From Halobellus sp. Atlit-31R (GTDB taxonomy: Archaea > Halobacteriota > Halobacteria > Halobacteriales > Haloferacaceae), in contig QPLR01000006.1 in assembly GCA_003665935.1 (NCBI GenBank), positions 62,001 through 126,000 of the forward strand: 64,000 nucleotides of DNA, in the 5' to 3' direction. The notes below the pieces were generated by a model. That model searched no databases. It had not been told where the DNA came from and saw only the letters and a list, made by a program, of their open reading frames with translations. Within the stretch, counting starts at the first letter, position 1, and each line of letters begins with the position of its first letter. Below, in pieces: positions 19,803 through 28,260 of the stretch. Position numbers and translations under genes: made by a program.

Positions 19803-20122
19803 CCCACGCGGCTCCTCTCTCGCTTGCACTCGTGGTCTTCTGCTACGGCTTTTCAGTGGAATTTCGTCGAGAATGCAAGGCGGATACCCCCGAGGCTTGA
19901 CCCCGAGGCAGTTTATCCGCTGGAATTTCAGGGTGAGAAACTCCGCCTGCCATCTCATATATCCGAGTGCCCAAGCGTGAGTTATAATGAGAGATCCACT
20001 GACCTCGGGAGGCGTCCCCCGCAATCCGTCGCGGACAGACACGTCACGGCAACCGGCCAAGGTACCGACGTACTGCTCATCCGACGAGATCCGAACGACG
20101 GGCTCTCGATACCGCTAGCGCT
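19803..20122. other. Spacer with a short direct repeat
   Basis: 320 bp without a supported gene. A CCCCGAGGC motif occurs twice between 19887 and 19909. It could be the remains of an insertion-sequence end, but no partner end was found. Confidence 0.35.
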
Positions 20123-20458
20123 ATGGCGAGTTTGTTGCCGACCCACCGATCAGTCGACCACTCCCTCCCGGACCGAACTGAGATCGTCGTCGACGGGACA
20201 GGGTCAGGAGCGGTGCTTTCGGTCATCGCCTCCGAGACTGCCCAGCAGATTCTCTGCGCACTCCGGGACGACCCGAAGCCCGCTTCTGTAATTGCCGACG
20301 ATACGGATACGTCACTCCAAAACGTACGCTACCACATCGACCGGCTCTGCGAGGCGGAATTCGTCGAGACCGTCGATACGTGGTACTCCGAGAAGGGCAG
20401 AGAGATGACGGTGTATGGGTTGTTGATCGACCGTCTCGTCATCCGATTCGAGCCCTGA
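20123..20458 (+). CDS. Winged-helix regulator with a disrupted C-terminus
   Basis: 111 residues. The winged helix is standard (AQQILCALRDDPKPASVIA, SLQNVRYHIDRLCEAEFVE, then TWYSEKGREMTVYG). The family usually continues after MTVYG with another domain or membrane region. Here the frame ends after about 12 unrelated residues where a TnpB remnant begins (about 20452). I infer that insertion of an IS200/IS605-type element cut off the original C-terminus. It may still bind DNA. Confidence 0.7.
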   Translation: MASLLPTHRSVDHSLPDRTEIVVDGTGSGAVLSVIASETAQQILCALRDDPKPASVIADDTDTSLQNVRYHIDRLCEAEFVETVDTWYSEKGREMTVYGLLIDRLVIRFEP

Positions 20459-20850
20459 AACACCACTACGTGCGTCGGACGGCAATCACTCGTCTCGAAG
20501 TTTCGGACGAGCAATGCGACCTCCTCGAAGAGACCATCTCCGAGTGGAAGCGCGGTTGCCAACTCGCCACTGATATGGCGTGGGGCAAGTGTAACACGAA
20601 GAGCGACGCCCAGCCCCTCGCCTACGACGACGTGCGCGAACACACCGACCTCGGCAGTCAGCACGCGATTCTCGCCACCCACCAAGCTGCCCAAGCCATC
20701 ACCGGTTGCCTCGAACGTCGGTCCATCCGGAAAGAAGGCGAGCAAGTCCATCTTCAGTACACCCACGGTGACGGATTCACCGCCCACCCGGACGGGTTCG
20801 AGGGCGAGTCCACGGACAATCCCCACTCTCAAAGCGCCGAAGGCGCTTAG
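20452..20850 (+). pseudogene. TnpB (IS200/IS605 family) remnant with an internal deletion
   Basis: The N-terminal part (KHHYVRRTAITRLEVSDEQC, then WKRGCQLATDMAWGKCNTKS and LGSQHAILATHQAAQAITG) is a typical haloarchaeal TnpB start. After CLERR the frame jumps to a C-terminal-like tail that ends in DNPHSQSAEGA, so the RuvC-like core and zinc ribbon are missing. A stem-loop right after it (AAGCGCCGAAGGCGCTT inside CCCCAC...GTGGGG, 20821-20860) looks like the right end of an IS605-type element. It is not functional. Confidence 0.75.
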
Positions 20851-20922
20851 GGTGGGGTAGTTGACCACCGCAGTTTCGTCTGCTTTCTTAAGGGTTTTGT
20901 CTGTCCGGCCGCAACTGTGGAT

Positions 20923-21108
20923 ATGGCATTCGACTTCGCGCGCTCGGTGGTTCCGCTCGTCGTGATCGTCGCCGTCGCGGCGATCGCGCTCACGAACGTG
21001 ATGGCTTCCTCGACAGTATTTATGATGGTCCTGCCCTCGATGATCGTCTTCTCGATCATCGCTTTCTTCTTCGGGATGAAACACGGCGAGTTCCGCGCCA
21101 GCCCGTAA
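20923..21108 (+). CDS. Small two-helix membrane protein
   Basis: 61 residues from the ATG at 20923. Two transmembrane helices (about residues 6-25 and 29-50) are separated by a very short turn and followed by GMKHGEFRASP. It looks like one of the small conserved haloarchaeal membrane proteins. It stands alone, 62 bp downstream of the TnpB remnant's stem-loop. The function is unknown. Confidence 0.65.
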   Translation: MAFDFARSVVPLVVIVAVAAIALTNVMASSTVFMMVLPSMIVFSIIAFFFGMKHGEFRASP

Positions 21109-21304
21109 CGGTCCGTCCCAACGGCCGGGATCTGCACTGAGGTCCACGCTCGCCTCCGGTCGTCGCGTGGACAGCGGCACGAGTTGTTACTTACCCCATA
21201 CAGCCCCTGCGCCTACCGCATACGTCTCCTGCAGTTACTGCAGAGGGGCCCCTCGGTACGGCGACGGCCCTTCGGTACAGCAACGGCCCCGTACGAAGCC
21301 GACG

Positions 21305-22543
21305 TCACCGATCCATCGAATCGACTTCATCGAGTGCCTCGGTCGCCACATCACCCAACTCGCCGGCCTCGATATGCGAGTACCGTTCCCGAACCATCTC
21401 CTCGGAGTTATCGAGATACCGAGCCGCGACCGTATACCCGAATGCCCGAACGAGGACCTCCCCCATTCCACGTCGACCGCCGTGAGGTGCGAGATAGTCG
21501 TGTTTCGGATGGTCGACGTCGATCTCTGCGTTCTCCGAGAGTCGCTCGAGAACCGTCCGAGCACCGTCTGTCGTGATCGACGGTGGTCGAACGTCTTCAT
21601 CAAGTACCAACAAGAGGTCGCGAGCGTACTTCTCACGTCGCTCAGCAATCGTCTCCAGGCGCTCCCCCCGATCTGATAGCTCGTCTTGGACGAGCTCAGC
21701 AAGCGTCCGCTGGTCGAACGACGGGAACACCGGCCAGCGCTCGGTTGGTGGGTCCATCAGCTTGCGGTAGCTTCGCAGCGGCGAGATCACCGGGTCGGGG
21801 AGGCTCGCGGCGTCCCACTGCTGTTTCTTCCGGTAGACATCCATACTCCCGTCGTCGAGGGAGAGGTCCTCCCAGCGGACGCCACGCCGGCGCGGGTCGT
21901 TTGGATCCCGGAGCAACTCTCCAACCCGGACAGCTGTGTACGCGAGAACGAACGCGAGCGCCCGGTCCCGCGTCGCCTTCAGCGCCGCGTAGTGCGCTCG
22001 CTGCTCGTCGAGCGAATCGACGTCCGCCGGCATCGTCGTGTACGCCTCGATGGCCTCGCGAGCTCGCTCGTCGACGTAGCGGGTGATAGCGTGGCGCTGT
22101 TCGGACGTCCAGGCCTGCTGGTCGCCGGGCTTGCGGCCGTCATCCTCGGGAAGTGGGGCCATCGCACTCGCCCGCTGCGCGAAGTGCGCCTCGAGATACC
22201 CCTCGTTGACACACCAGCCACACCACGCAGAGATATAGCGGTAATAGGTTTGTACCGTGTTCTGCTTGAGCCCCCGATCGCCGGCGAGATACCGGGCGTA
22301 CTCCCGGAAGACGCGTTCGTCGAGATCGTCGAAGGTGGGTTCTCTGTCGACCTCAGCGGAGACGATCCCGGTCCAGTCGTCGTCGCCGCCGTCGCCGGCG
22401 GCCCACTCGGCGAACCGCTCGAGCTCGCGGGCTGCGTTGCGTCGGTAGTTCCCGCCGTCGCCACCACGGCCCTTGCCCTTGTCCTGGAGATACCGTTCGA
22501 AGGAGCTCGCAAGCGACCGGTCGGCGCGTTCTCGTGGTGTCAT
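21305..22543 (-). CDS. Tyrosine recombinase/integrase
   Basis: A 412-residue tyrosine recombinase. An N-terminal SAM-like core-binding domain (about residues 12-125) precedes the catalytic domain. Visible catalytic residues are Arg206 (YTAVRVGELL), Lys239/240 (VYRKKQ), His354 and Arg357 (HGGRRG) and the nucleophile Tyr388 (MVRERYSHIEAG). It should cut and rejoin DNA at a specific site, either integrating an element or resolving replicon dimers. It overlaps the next gene upstream by 4 bp (ATGA), and that gene follows a winged-helix gene, so it is the last gene of a three-gene operon. No tRNA or obvious att site was seen nearby. Confidence 0.92.
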   Translation of the reverse strand: MTPRERADRSLASSFERYLQDKGKGRGGDGGNYRRNAARELERFAEWAAGDGGDDDWTGIVSAEVDREPTFDDLDERVFREYARYLAGDRGLKQNTVQTYYRYISAWCGWCVNEGYLEAHFAQRASAMAPLPEDDGRKPGDQQAWTSEQRHAITRYVDERAREAIEAYTTMPADVDSLDEQRAHYAALKATRDRALAFVLAYTAVRVGELLRDPNDPRRRGVRWEDLSLDDGSMDVYRKKQQWDAASLPDPVISPLRSYRKLMDPPTERWPVFPSFDQRTLAELVQDELSDRGERLETIAERREKYARDLLLVLDEDVRPPSITTDGARTVLERLSENAEIDVDHPKHDYLAPHGGRRGMGEVLVRAFGYTVAARYLDNSEEMVRERYSHIEAGELGDVATEALDEVDSMDR

Positions 22544-22998
22544 GAGTCCTCGTTCCCGTACTGGTAGGTCGGACGGACATCCTCGAGGAGCGCGTCGATG
22601 ATCTCCCAGAGGATTAGCGAGGGGGTCTCGTGTTCGAACGTGATTCCCCGGCGATCTTCCTCATCGGCGGCTGCGTACTGGAAATGCGTTCGTCCGAGAT
22701 CGGGATGGTCTTCGTCCTGGTGCCAGCCAGCGTGAAAGCCAGTGTTCGGGTCGGTGTAGTTGATACGGAACCAATCGTGGGGGTCCTGTCGATACCACTT
22801 GATGGACAGTTCCGGCGACTCAGGTCCTGTCGAAGGGTTGAGGCGGGCGGGATCAAAACGGGCCCGCAGCTGCTTGGCCTCGATATCATCGGGAACGAAC
22901 TCGACCGTCGTAATCTGTGGTACACGGTCGAGGACGTCCCGCTTCAGTTGGGCGTAGAGGTTTGCGTTCGGGTCGCCACCGGGATGCGGGACCGACAT
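22540..22998 (-). CDS. Hypothetical protein in the integrase operon
   Basis: 152 acidic residues, rich in Trp/His/Asp motifs (WYRQDPHDWFRINY, GFHAGWHQDEDHPDLGRTHF). It resembles the small haloarchaeal protein that commonly follows a winged-helix partner, a pairing suspected to be toxin-antitoxin-like. I do not know an activity. It lies 3 bp after the winged-helix gene and overlaps the integrase start by 4 bp, so the three are translated as a unit. Confidence 0.75.
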   Translation of the reverse strand: MSVPHPGGDPNANLYAQLKRDVLDRVPQITTVEFVPDDIEAKQLRARFDPARLNPSTGPESPELSIKWYRQDPHDWFRINYTDPNTGFHAGWHQDEDHPDLGRTHFQYAAADEEDRRGITFEHETPSLILWEIIDALLEDVRPTYQYGNEDS

Positions 22999-23001
22999 CC
23001 G

Positions 23002-23541
23002 TCAGCTACTGGCCTCAGCAGGCTCGTTCGTTGGTGTAAGGAAGTCCCATTCGCGGATGGCGAAGCCGACGATGTCGATGCGCCGCTGGAGGTGTTCCCA
23101 CTCGCGGGCGATCTCACGGCGACGGTCTTCTTCGTCGGCGTCGAGACCCTCCTCGGCGAGCGTTCCGCGAAGCTGGTTCGGTGACTCGACATCGAATTCG
23201 TCTTCCCAGTTGCGGATCTGCGCCTTCATATCGGCGAGACGGTCCGTGAGTTCCTCGACAGTGTGTCCGCTGTCTCGAAGCCGCATCGCCTCCTGCATCG
23301 CCTGGCGGCGGTAATCAGGGTAGTACGTCGTGTGCGTCCCGCTCTCGTCACGGTGGAGGATACCATCGTCGACGAGTCGTTCGAGGACGCGCTTGGTCGG
23401 CTCGTGTGACCAGCCCGCTTCGGAGGCGATCCAATTGGCCGTCCGGGGCTCCGACAACTGCCGGGCGGCCATCCGTACTCGGTCTTCACCCGTGGTCTGG
23501 CGCTCCATCAGACCCGTGGAGTTCGATTCGTCTTCGGTCAT
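23002..23541 (-). CDS. Winged-helix DNA-binding protein heading the integrase operon
   Basis: 179 residues from the ATG at 23541 (MTEDESNSTG). A TATA-like CTATATGG lies about 28 bp upstream, supporting a leaderless start here instead of 42 nt further upstream. The winged helix is at about residues 25-85 (TANWIASEAGWSHEPTKRVL, LVDDGILHRDESG). It is followed by a long charged helical region (LRDSGHTVEELTDRLADMKA) that may be a coiled coil. It probably regulates its own operon with the small protein and the integrase. Confidence 0.82.
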   Translation of the reverse strand: MTEDESNSTGLMERQTTGEDRVRMAARQLSEPRTANWIASEAGWSHEPTKRVLERLVDDGILHRDESGTHTTYYPDYRRQAMQEAMRLRDSGHTVEELTDRLADMKAQIRNWEDEFDVESPNQLRGTLAEEGLDADEEDRRREIAREWEHLQRRIDIVGFAIREWDFLTPTNEPAEASS

Positions 23542-23887
23542 ACGGTACCGTTCACGCTCTATCTCCATATAGATTGAGGACATTCGTTTTATATCGAACT
23601 GCTGTCTTCCGCTCGTTCTTCGACGGAGCTGAGCGAAACCACAAAAACTCGAAGCCCGGTCTCGGTGGCTCTACCCCGGGGGAAGCGCCGTTCTGAGGCG
23701 TTTGCAGCATTCGTGCTTACCGGACGGCGTCGGGGTACTTCAAAGTGGTCGTGATTACCGGCGTAATCAGGACCAACTAGAGTTTCGCTATTTGGCTTCT
23801 ATTCCAGTGTCTTATGGTCTCTATACACGGAAATACAGCATTTAGCAATTTTATAAACTTCATTCCGCTATACGATTTCGCGGCCGT
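23542..23887. other. Spacer before the transposase-cargo array
   Basis: About 345 bp with the promoter of the integrase operon at its left end. No gene was recognised. It ends directly at the first left terminus of the array, and nothing resembling DNA polymerase B, which flanks the array's right end, is present here. Confidence 0.5.
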
Positions 23888-24078
23888 GGAAGTTGAGACT
23901 ACAGCGGGTTTAGAGAGGCTGTGATGCGTGGTTCCGGACGATCTAGTGAACGGAAACTGACTCAGATTGCTCTCCAAACGGCCAATCTTATTGAACCACT
24001 AACCATACACAGGAATTTCGACGACTTCCGGAAGTGTCGCCACTCAGACGCCGGGCTATCTCGGGTTGAGTCCCGTTA
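23888..24078. repeat. Left terminus L1 and conserved transposase 3' tail
   Basis: GGAAGTTGAGACTACAGCGG followed by TGTGATGCGTG and, about 130 bp later, a GTCGCCACTCAGA motif just before the transposase stop. The same roughly 190-bp arrangement precedes the stop codon of all five transposase copies. Here the left half of the junction (the right terminus of a preceding unit) is absent, as expected for the first unit of an array. Confidence 0.8.
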
Positions 24079-25755
24079 CTATCCGATTCCAGTTTCCTTC
24101 TTCAGCAGCGTTAGCGTATTATCGGCAGTCACAATCGGCGAATGCTCGTACTCACCGGTCAACTCGACCTGCACAAGCAAATCGACTACTCGCCAAATCG
24201 AGTACAGCAGACACGCAAACGCGAAGTAGAAGAATCGCAGCCCGAAATCCTTCGACGTCGTCGCCGCCATGAACCGTTTGATCGACCTGTACCCACTCTC
24301 GATCTCCCAGCGATAGCCGTACTCCGTGAGGTGTCCGCTCCCAGTGTTGGTCATAAACACCGAATACTGCCGGTGATCATCGTGCTCGGAGTTCTCTTTG
24401 CATCGGTAGATCAGCGTCGTCTCGTGCCACTCGTTGCTCCCGAGGTGGAGCTTCCGGTCGGTCTCGTAGCGATCTTTCCCGTGTTTGAGCAGCCGCTTGG
24501 CTTGAGCCTTCTCGCTGGTCTGCATCCGTTTCGGAACGACGTATGACAGCCCACGCTGGCTGATCATCTCCAGAACGTGCTGACTATCGAACTCCCGGTC
24601 CATCAGCACATTATCTACGTGAACCATCTTCTCAGCCGAATCCAGCAAGTCCTCGACGATCTCTTTGCGTGACTCCCCTTTCCGTACTGGGCGGGCATCA
24701 AGGACAAGCGGGACTGCGTTACCGACTAGCTGGACTGTCGCCCACTGGTAGGCGTACTCGTCACTCTTCTCTTTCGTCCCGATGATCTCGTCCTCGTGGT
24801 CTGTCCTATCGCCCGTGAAGGGGTCGGCTTCAGTGATGTCGATGGCGACAATCCCTGCGCGGAAGAACTCTTCCGTCTCTGCAACTTCGTTGATGAGTTG
24901 CCGGATCGCCTGTCGATACATCTCTCGAATCTGCTTGATAGAGAGGTCGCGGAGGTGGTCTCGATGAGCGTGGCCCAAAGGTGTCCGCTCTCGAGTTGAC
25001 TCGTAGGTGAAGCTGCGAGCGCCTTCGTTGGCAGCCAGATTTTCGCGAAGTCCGAGATACGTCTGTAAGTCCCAGTAGGCGTTCTCGTGGATCTCACAGC
25101 CCTTCCCTCGGTCCAGCGAGAATGCCGGGAAGACAACGCGGCTGACATGCTCCGTAATCGTTGCCGCTTCGTCAAGGACAGCTTGCTCGTCCAGATCTGA
25201 TTCGTCCTCTTCGTCACCGTGAGATGGGAGGTGCCGTTCTGGTTCGCGCGGAACGGCGACATCTGCGTTCTGGGCTTTAACAAGTATGGTCCGCGCAGCT
25301 GTCTCGACTGTACCACGAAGCTCGGCAGTGAACCGTTCGTGCCAACTGCGCCATAGCGTTGATTGGTCCGGTACTGTCTCCAGACCCAATTGCTCGCAAA
25401 GTTCTGGAAGACACTCGATATACTCAACGAGTGCTGTCTCATGCTCCCACCCGTGACACTCCATCAAGACAAACATGCGAAAGAGCGTATCCATTTCGTA
25501 GCGAGTCGACTCTGCGTAGCGGTCGTGCGCGTCGAATTCGAAATACGCTAGCGGGAGTACACAGACGAAGTTCTCGACCGATTCGTGACAGTCATGTCTG
25601 AACCAGGTCTGCGAAACTGTTCGGATGTCGGACTCCACCCCGGCAAGTGAGCTTCGCTCGTACAACGGCGTCGTATCGTATACTGGCCAGTCAGCGTGTG
25701 GTCGGTTTGCGATGCGCCGGAAGACACTCCGGCGAGACTCACAAGTTGCAGCCAC
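24079..25755 (-). CDS. DDE transposase, 558-residue family, copy 1
   Basis: 558 residues. Candidate catalytic acids lie in VAIDITEADPFTGDRT, NVLMDREFDS and YRWEIESGYRSIKRF, the D-D-E layout of IS4-like RNase-H-fold transposases. It ends with a hydrophobic segment (LRFFYFAFACLLYSIWR). The N-terminal 100 residues (FRRIANRPHADWPVY) would bind the ends. I cannot name the IS family. Four further copies at 28261, 32560, 37293 (truncated) and 39114 are homologous but differ at many positions, so they are diverged members and not recent duplicates. Similarity stops at the start codon, but extends about 190 bp beyond the stop to the left terminus. Confidence 0.9.
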   Translation of the reverse strand: MAATCESRRSVFRRIANRPHADWPVYDTTPLYERSSLAGVESDIRTVSQTWFRHDCHESVENFVCVLPLAYFEFDAHDRYAESTRYEMDTLFRMFVLMECHGWEHETALVEYIECLPELCEQLGLETVPDQSTLWRSWHERFTAELRGTVETAARTILVKAQNADVAVPREPERHLPSHGDEEDESDLDEQAVLDEAATITEHVSRVVFPAFSLDRGKGCEIHENAYWDLQTYLGLRENLAANEGARSFTYESTRERTPLGHAHRDHLRDLSIKQIREMYRQAIRQLINEVAETEEFFRAGIVAIDITEADPFTGDRTDHEDEIIGTKEKSDEYAYQWATVQLVGNAVPLVLDARPVRKGESRKEIVEDLLDSAEKMVHVDNVLMDREFDSQHVLEMISQRGLSYVVPKRMQTSEKAQAKRLLKHGKDRYETDRKLHLGSNEWHETTLIYRCKENSEHDDHRQYSVFMTNTGSGHLTEYGYRWEIESGYRSIKRFMAATTSKDFGLRFFYFAFACLLYSIWRVVDLLVQVELTGEYEHSPIVTADNTLTLLKKETGIG

Positions 25756-25974
25756 TACAAAATACTAATTGGGATATTATCAAGAAATTTGTCAAACGTG
25801 CTCGATTTGGATAGTAAATCCCCATGAGGTATTCTGAGTTGATTGAGCTGTACTTGTCGATATATCTATCAACGTTTTAAATTGGTACGTGCCTGTGGGA
25901 AGACAGCTCTCACTTTCGCCGTGAGCGAAAAGATTTAGCAGACGAGTACTTCGTGAATTTGATGAAATCTCAGA

Positions 25975-26424
25975 TTACTGATAAGTGGCTGCTTGGCCGA
26001 CTCCGCCAGTGATTCGCCAGCAACCGGGTTCTGCGTTTCCATAGCCGGAATTTTCCGGGACGAGGACGTATTTTCCGGATTCACTGAATGTATTTTCGAA
26101 ATGCGCGTTTCTGATGTCCCCGACTATCACAGGATCTTCCGCAGTGTTGGTGAGAGTTGTTCTTAATTGAGGAGGGTGATCTTCTGTAGCCATAGGGGTA
26201 ATCGCCTCCACATTTGGTTTGATTGGGAGATTCGAAGGAACTGTAATAGAAGTGATCGAGACATTCACACGACTACCGCCAGAAGTTGGATTATTATCCT
26301 TTTTCATACTTGTCGAGGTAGTAGTGGTTTCGGACTCCGATGGAGTCGTTTCTGACACTAATTGAGTCGTACACCCGGCTGTGGCACTCATTCCGGCGAG
26401 TCCGAGGAATCGCCGCCGATTCAT
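25975..26424 (-). CDS. Tat-exported lipoprotein, possibly shortened
   Basis: 149 residues from the ATG at 26424. The N-terminus MNRRRFLGLAGMSATAGC has a twin-arginine-type signal with a lipobox Cys at residue 18, so it should be exported folded and anchored in the membrane. A Ser/Thr-rich linker (SETTPSESETTTTSTS) leads to a beta-sandwich-like domain. The end after GYGNAEPGCWRITGG looks abrupt, so the gene may have lost its C-terminus. It is the only minus-strand cargo gene of array unit 1. The function is unknown. Confidence 0.72.
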   Translation of the reverse strand: MNRRRFLGLAGMSATAGCTTQLVSETTPSESETTTTSTSMKKDNNPTSGGSRVNVSITSITVPSNLPIKPNVEAITPMATEDHPPQLRTTLTNTAEDPVIVGDIRNAHFENTFSESGKYVLVPENSGYGNAEPGCWRITGGVGQAATYQ

Positions 26425-26659
26425 ACGCGAAACATCCACCAACGGGAGAAAACACTTCGGGAAGGTCAAACAACTGTATGCCTAACTCTACTACTAGTTA
26501 ATTCGCACATCTACTTAATGGTCATTGTGAGCGTGGGTGGCGTGTAATTTAAGGTGCGTATCAAAACCATCCTCCGCAATTGTGCCCGGTTGTGAACACT
26601 ACTGCGGCCTGTATCCGTGGCAAACGTTTATGGTTTCCAGTTTCGTAACTCTATACAAG

Positions 26660-27283
26660 ATGAGCTACGATACAGAGCACGTGCGAAACGCGGGGGACAC
26701 TCCGGGAACGATCACTGGTATCCCGACGTTCGCAGAATTACTTGAAAACCCGTCCCTCGCGGACCTCTATACATCGATTAGACAGGCAGGGACTGCAACA
26801 GGTCCCGAACTCGTCGAAACAATGACGGTCTCCAAAAAGACGGTGTACGGCTACCTCCATAAACTGGAGCAAGCAGGCCTGATCAGCAAAGTTGGTGACG
26901 AAACCGGAACTGCCGTATACACCGCTCAGGAGTTCGAACTAACGTTGACGGTTCGTGAGACGGAAGTCTCGATCACTCCCAAGATCATCGAGGTAATCGC
27001 CCAGAAGAACGAGTACCCAGCGATCGAACGAGTCCTCGAAGACCACGGAATCGTCACGTTCGCGCTCGCATACGATCTCGTGAACGCACACAGTGAGGGC
27101 GATGTCACAATCCGGCAAATCGCGAGCCTCACAGATTTGTCTCCTGGAACTACGTATGACCTCGTCGAAGCGCTCTATTCAATCCTCAATCTCGGTGATG
27201 ACGGTTCGACCCCGACGACGTACACACCGGATGAGTTCGATGCGGACGAGGACGATCTCCTCGGGGAATACGTCGATAAGTGA
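26660..27283 (+). CDS. Helix-turn-helix antitoxin-like protein
   Basis: 207 residues from the ATG at 26660. It has a first winged helix (AGTATGPELVETMTVSKKTV, YLHKLEQAGLISKVG) and a second one toward the C-terminus (EGDVTIRQIASLTDLSPGTT). It overlaps the downstream PIN-like gene by 4 bp (GTGA), the typical layout of a toxin-antitoxin operon in which the DNA-binding antitoxin is made first. It probably represses its own promoter. It is cargo of array unit 1. Confidence 0.82.
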   Translation: MSYDTEHVRNAGDTPGTITGIPTFAELLENPSLADLYTSIRQAGTATGPELVETMTVSKKTVYGYLHKLEQAGLISKVGDETGTAVYTAQEFELTLTVRETEVSITPKIIEVIAQKNEYPAIERVLEDHGIVTFALAYDLVNAHSEGDVTIRQIASLTDLSPGTTYDLVEALYSILNLGDDGSTPTTYTPDEFDADEDDLLGEYVDK

Positions 27284-27852
27284 ACCGAGCGAGGATGTAT
27301 ACGGCAAACATTGCAGACACGGTGATGTTTCGGAACTTGGGGAAGCAACCCAGTTCACACCTACAATCGCTCAAGAGTGCCGTAGAGGAGGCTGGAACGG
27401 AAATTTGGGTGCCAGCAGCGGTCTACCACGAGTTGGCGGATGCCGGGAGCGCTGACTCACCGACGAACCCGTACCTCGATACGGCTATCGAAGAAGGATG
27501 GCTTCGGGTAGCCCCACCGCTCCCAGGTGATCGTACAGAGGGATTCGATAATAGCGCTGGACCGGTAGAGAAAGCACGGTTCGTTGCAGATGGGTTTCTC
27601 AACCAGCAGAGCAAGTATCCAGAGACGAACAACTGGCAGGATGCGGCGTTGGTCGCGTTGGCAGTTCGATTATTCGATGCGAATGCTCGAATCCGTGTGA
27701 TCACCCACACAGCGGACGAAAATCTGGCAAAGGCGTGCGCTCGTATCCCTCCTGAATTCGGATACTACGACATCAAGTCCCGATACTACAACCCACCCCA
27801 AACAGCGAAGGTTGAGTTTCCAACCGTAGGCCAGCTCACGTGGAATGAGTAG
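27280..27852 (+). CDS. PIN-like (VapC-type) toxin
   Basis: 190 residues from a GTG that overlaps the stop of the helix-turn-helix gene. The acidic positions of a PIN ribonuclease can be followed: an early Asp (NIADTVMF), Glu in VYHELAD, Asp in NNWQDAALVALAVR and a late Asp in THTADENLAKA. It would cleave RNA in the cytoplasm unless bound by its partner. It differs from compact VapC proteins by a longer middle loop. The family assignment rests on this pattern and on the operon. Confidence 0.78.
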   Translation: MNRARMYTANIADTVMFRNLGKQPSSHLQSLKSAVEEAGTEIWVPAAVYHELADAGSADSPTNPYLDTAIEEGWLRVAPPLPGDRTEGFDNSAGPVEKARFVADGFLNQQSKYPETNNWQDAALVALAVRLFDANARIRVITHTADENLAKACARIPPEFGYYDIKSRYYNPPQTAKVEFPTVGQLTWNE

Positions 27853-28035
27853 CGAACGTTTCAGCGGTTGGACCAGATCAGCACACCCATTCACGATTTA
27901 AATCTCATCGTCAGCGCGATGTACTGGTCGCTGTGGAATGAGTAGCCCTCCCGGCTTGTCTGTGGTCAGGAGTGAAATCGACAAAAATGTCGAAGGAGTT
28001 CCTCGTCCATAGCCACAAAGCGGTTCGGGAACCGT

Positions 28036-28260
28036 ATGCATTGAGACGACCAGTCTCACCTACTGTCATCCGTGTTGAGACTACAACGGGTATAGCAGGG
28101 CTGTAATGCGTGTATTTTGCCGATTGGGTCAGCGGAAACTACCTCAATTCTCTCTCCAAGCGGCCATTCTTGTCACACTTCCAATCGTAAGGGCGAATTT
28201 TCGAGACATCCAACAGTGTAGCCACTCAGACCGCGCGCTAACCCAGAACTGAGTGTCTCT
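28036..28260. repeat. Junction R1/L2: right terminus of unit 1, left terminus of unit 2
   Basis: R1 (28036-28061) has the form ATGCATTGAGAC-N5-AGTCTCA, itself a small palindrome. After about 12 bp, L2 begins with GTTGAGACTACAACGGG (28074), followed by the conserved tail to 28260. The sequence upstream of R1 (GCGGTTCGGGAACCGT) is also similar to that upstream of R3. Confidence 0.8.

Larger units (their letters stand above)
23888..28061. mobile_element. Array unit 1: transposase plus lipoprotein and HTH/PIN cargo
   Basis: Bounded by left terminus L1 (GGAAGTTGAGACTACAGCGG at 23888) and right terminus R1 (28036-28061). It contains the 558-residue transposase next to the left end, a Tat lipoprotein gene and a toxin-antitoxin pair. 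The unit boundaries are read from the recurring termini. That it moves as one unit is an inference. Confidence 0.5.

Noticed and set aside
21109-21304. Possible tRNA or attachment site next to the integrase
   Set aside because: No cloverleaf-forming sequence or CCA-type 3' end was found by eye on either strand.
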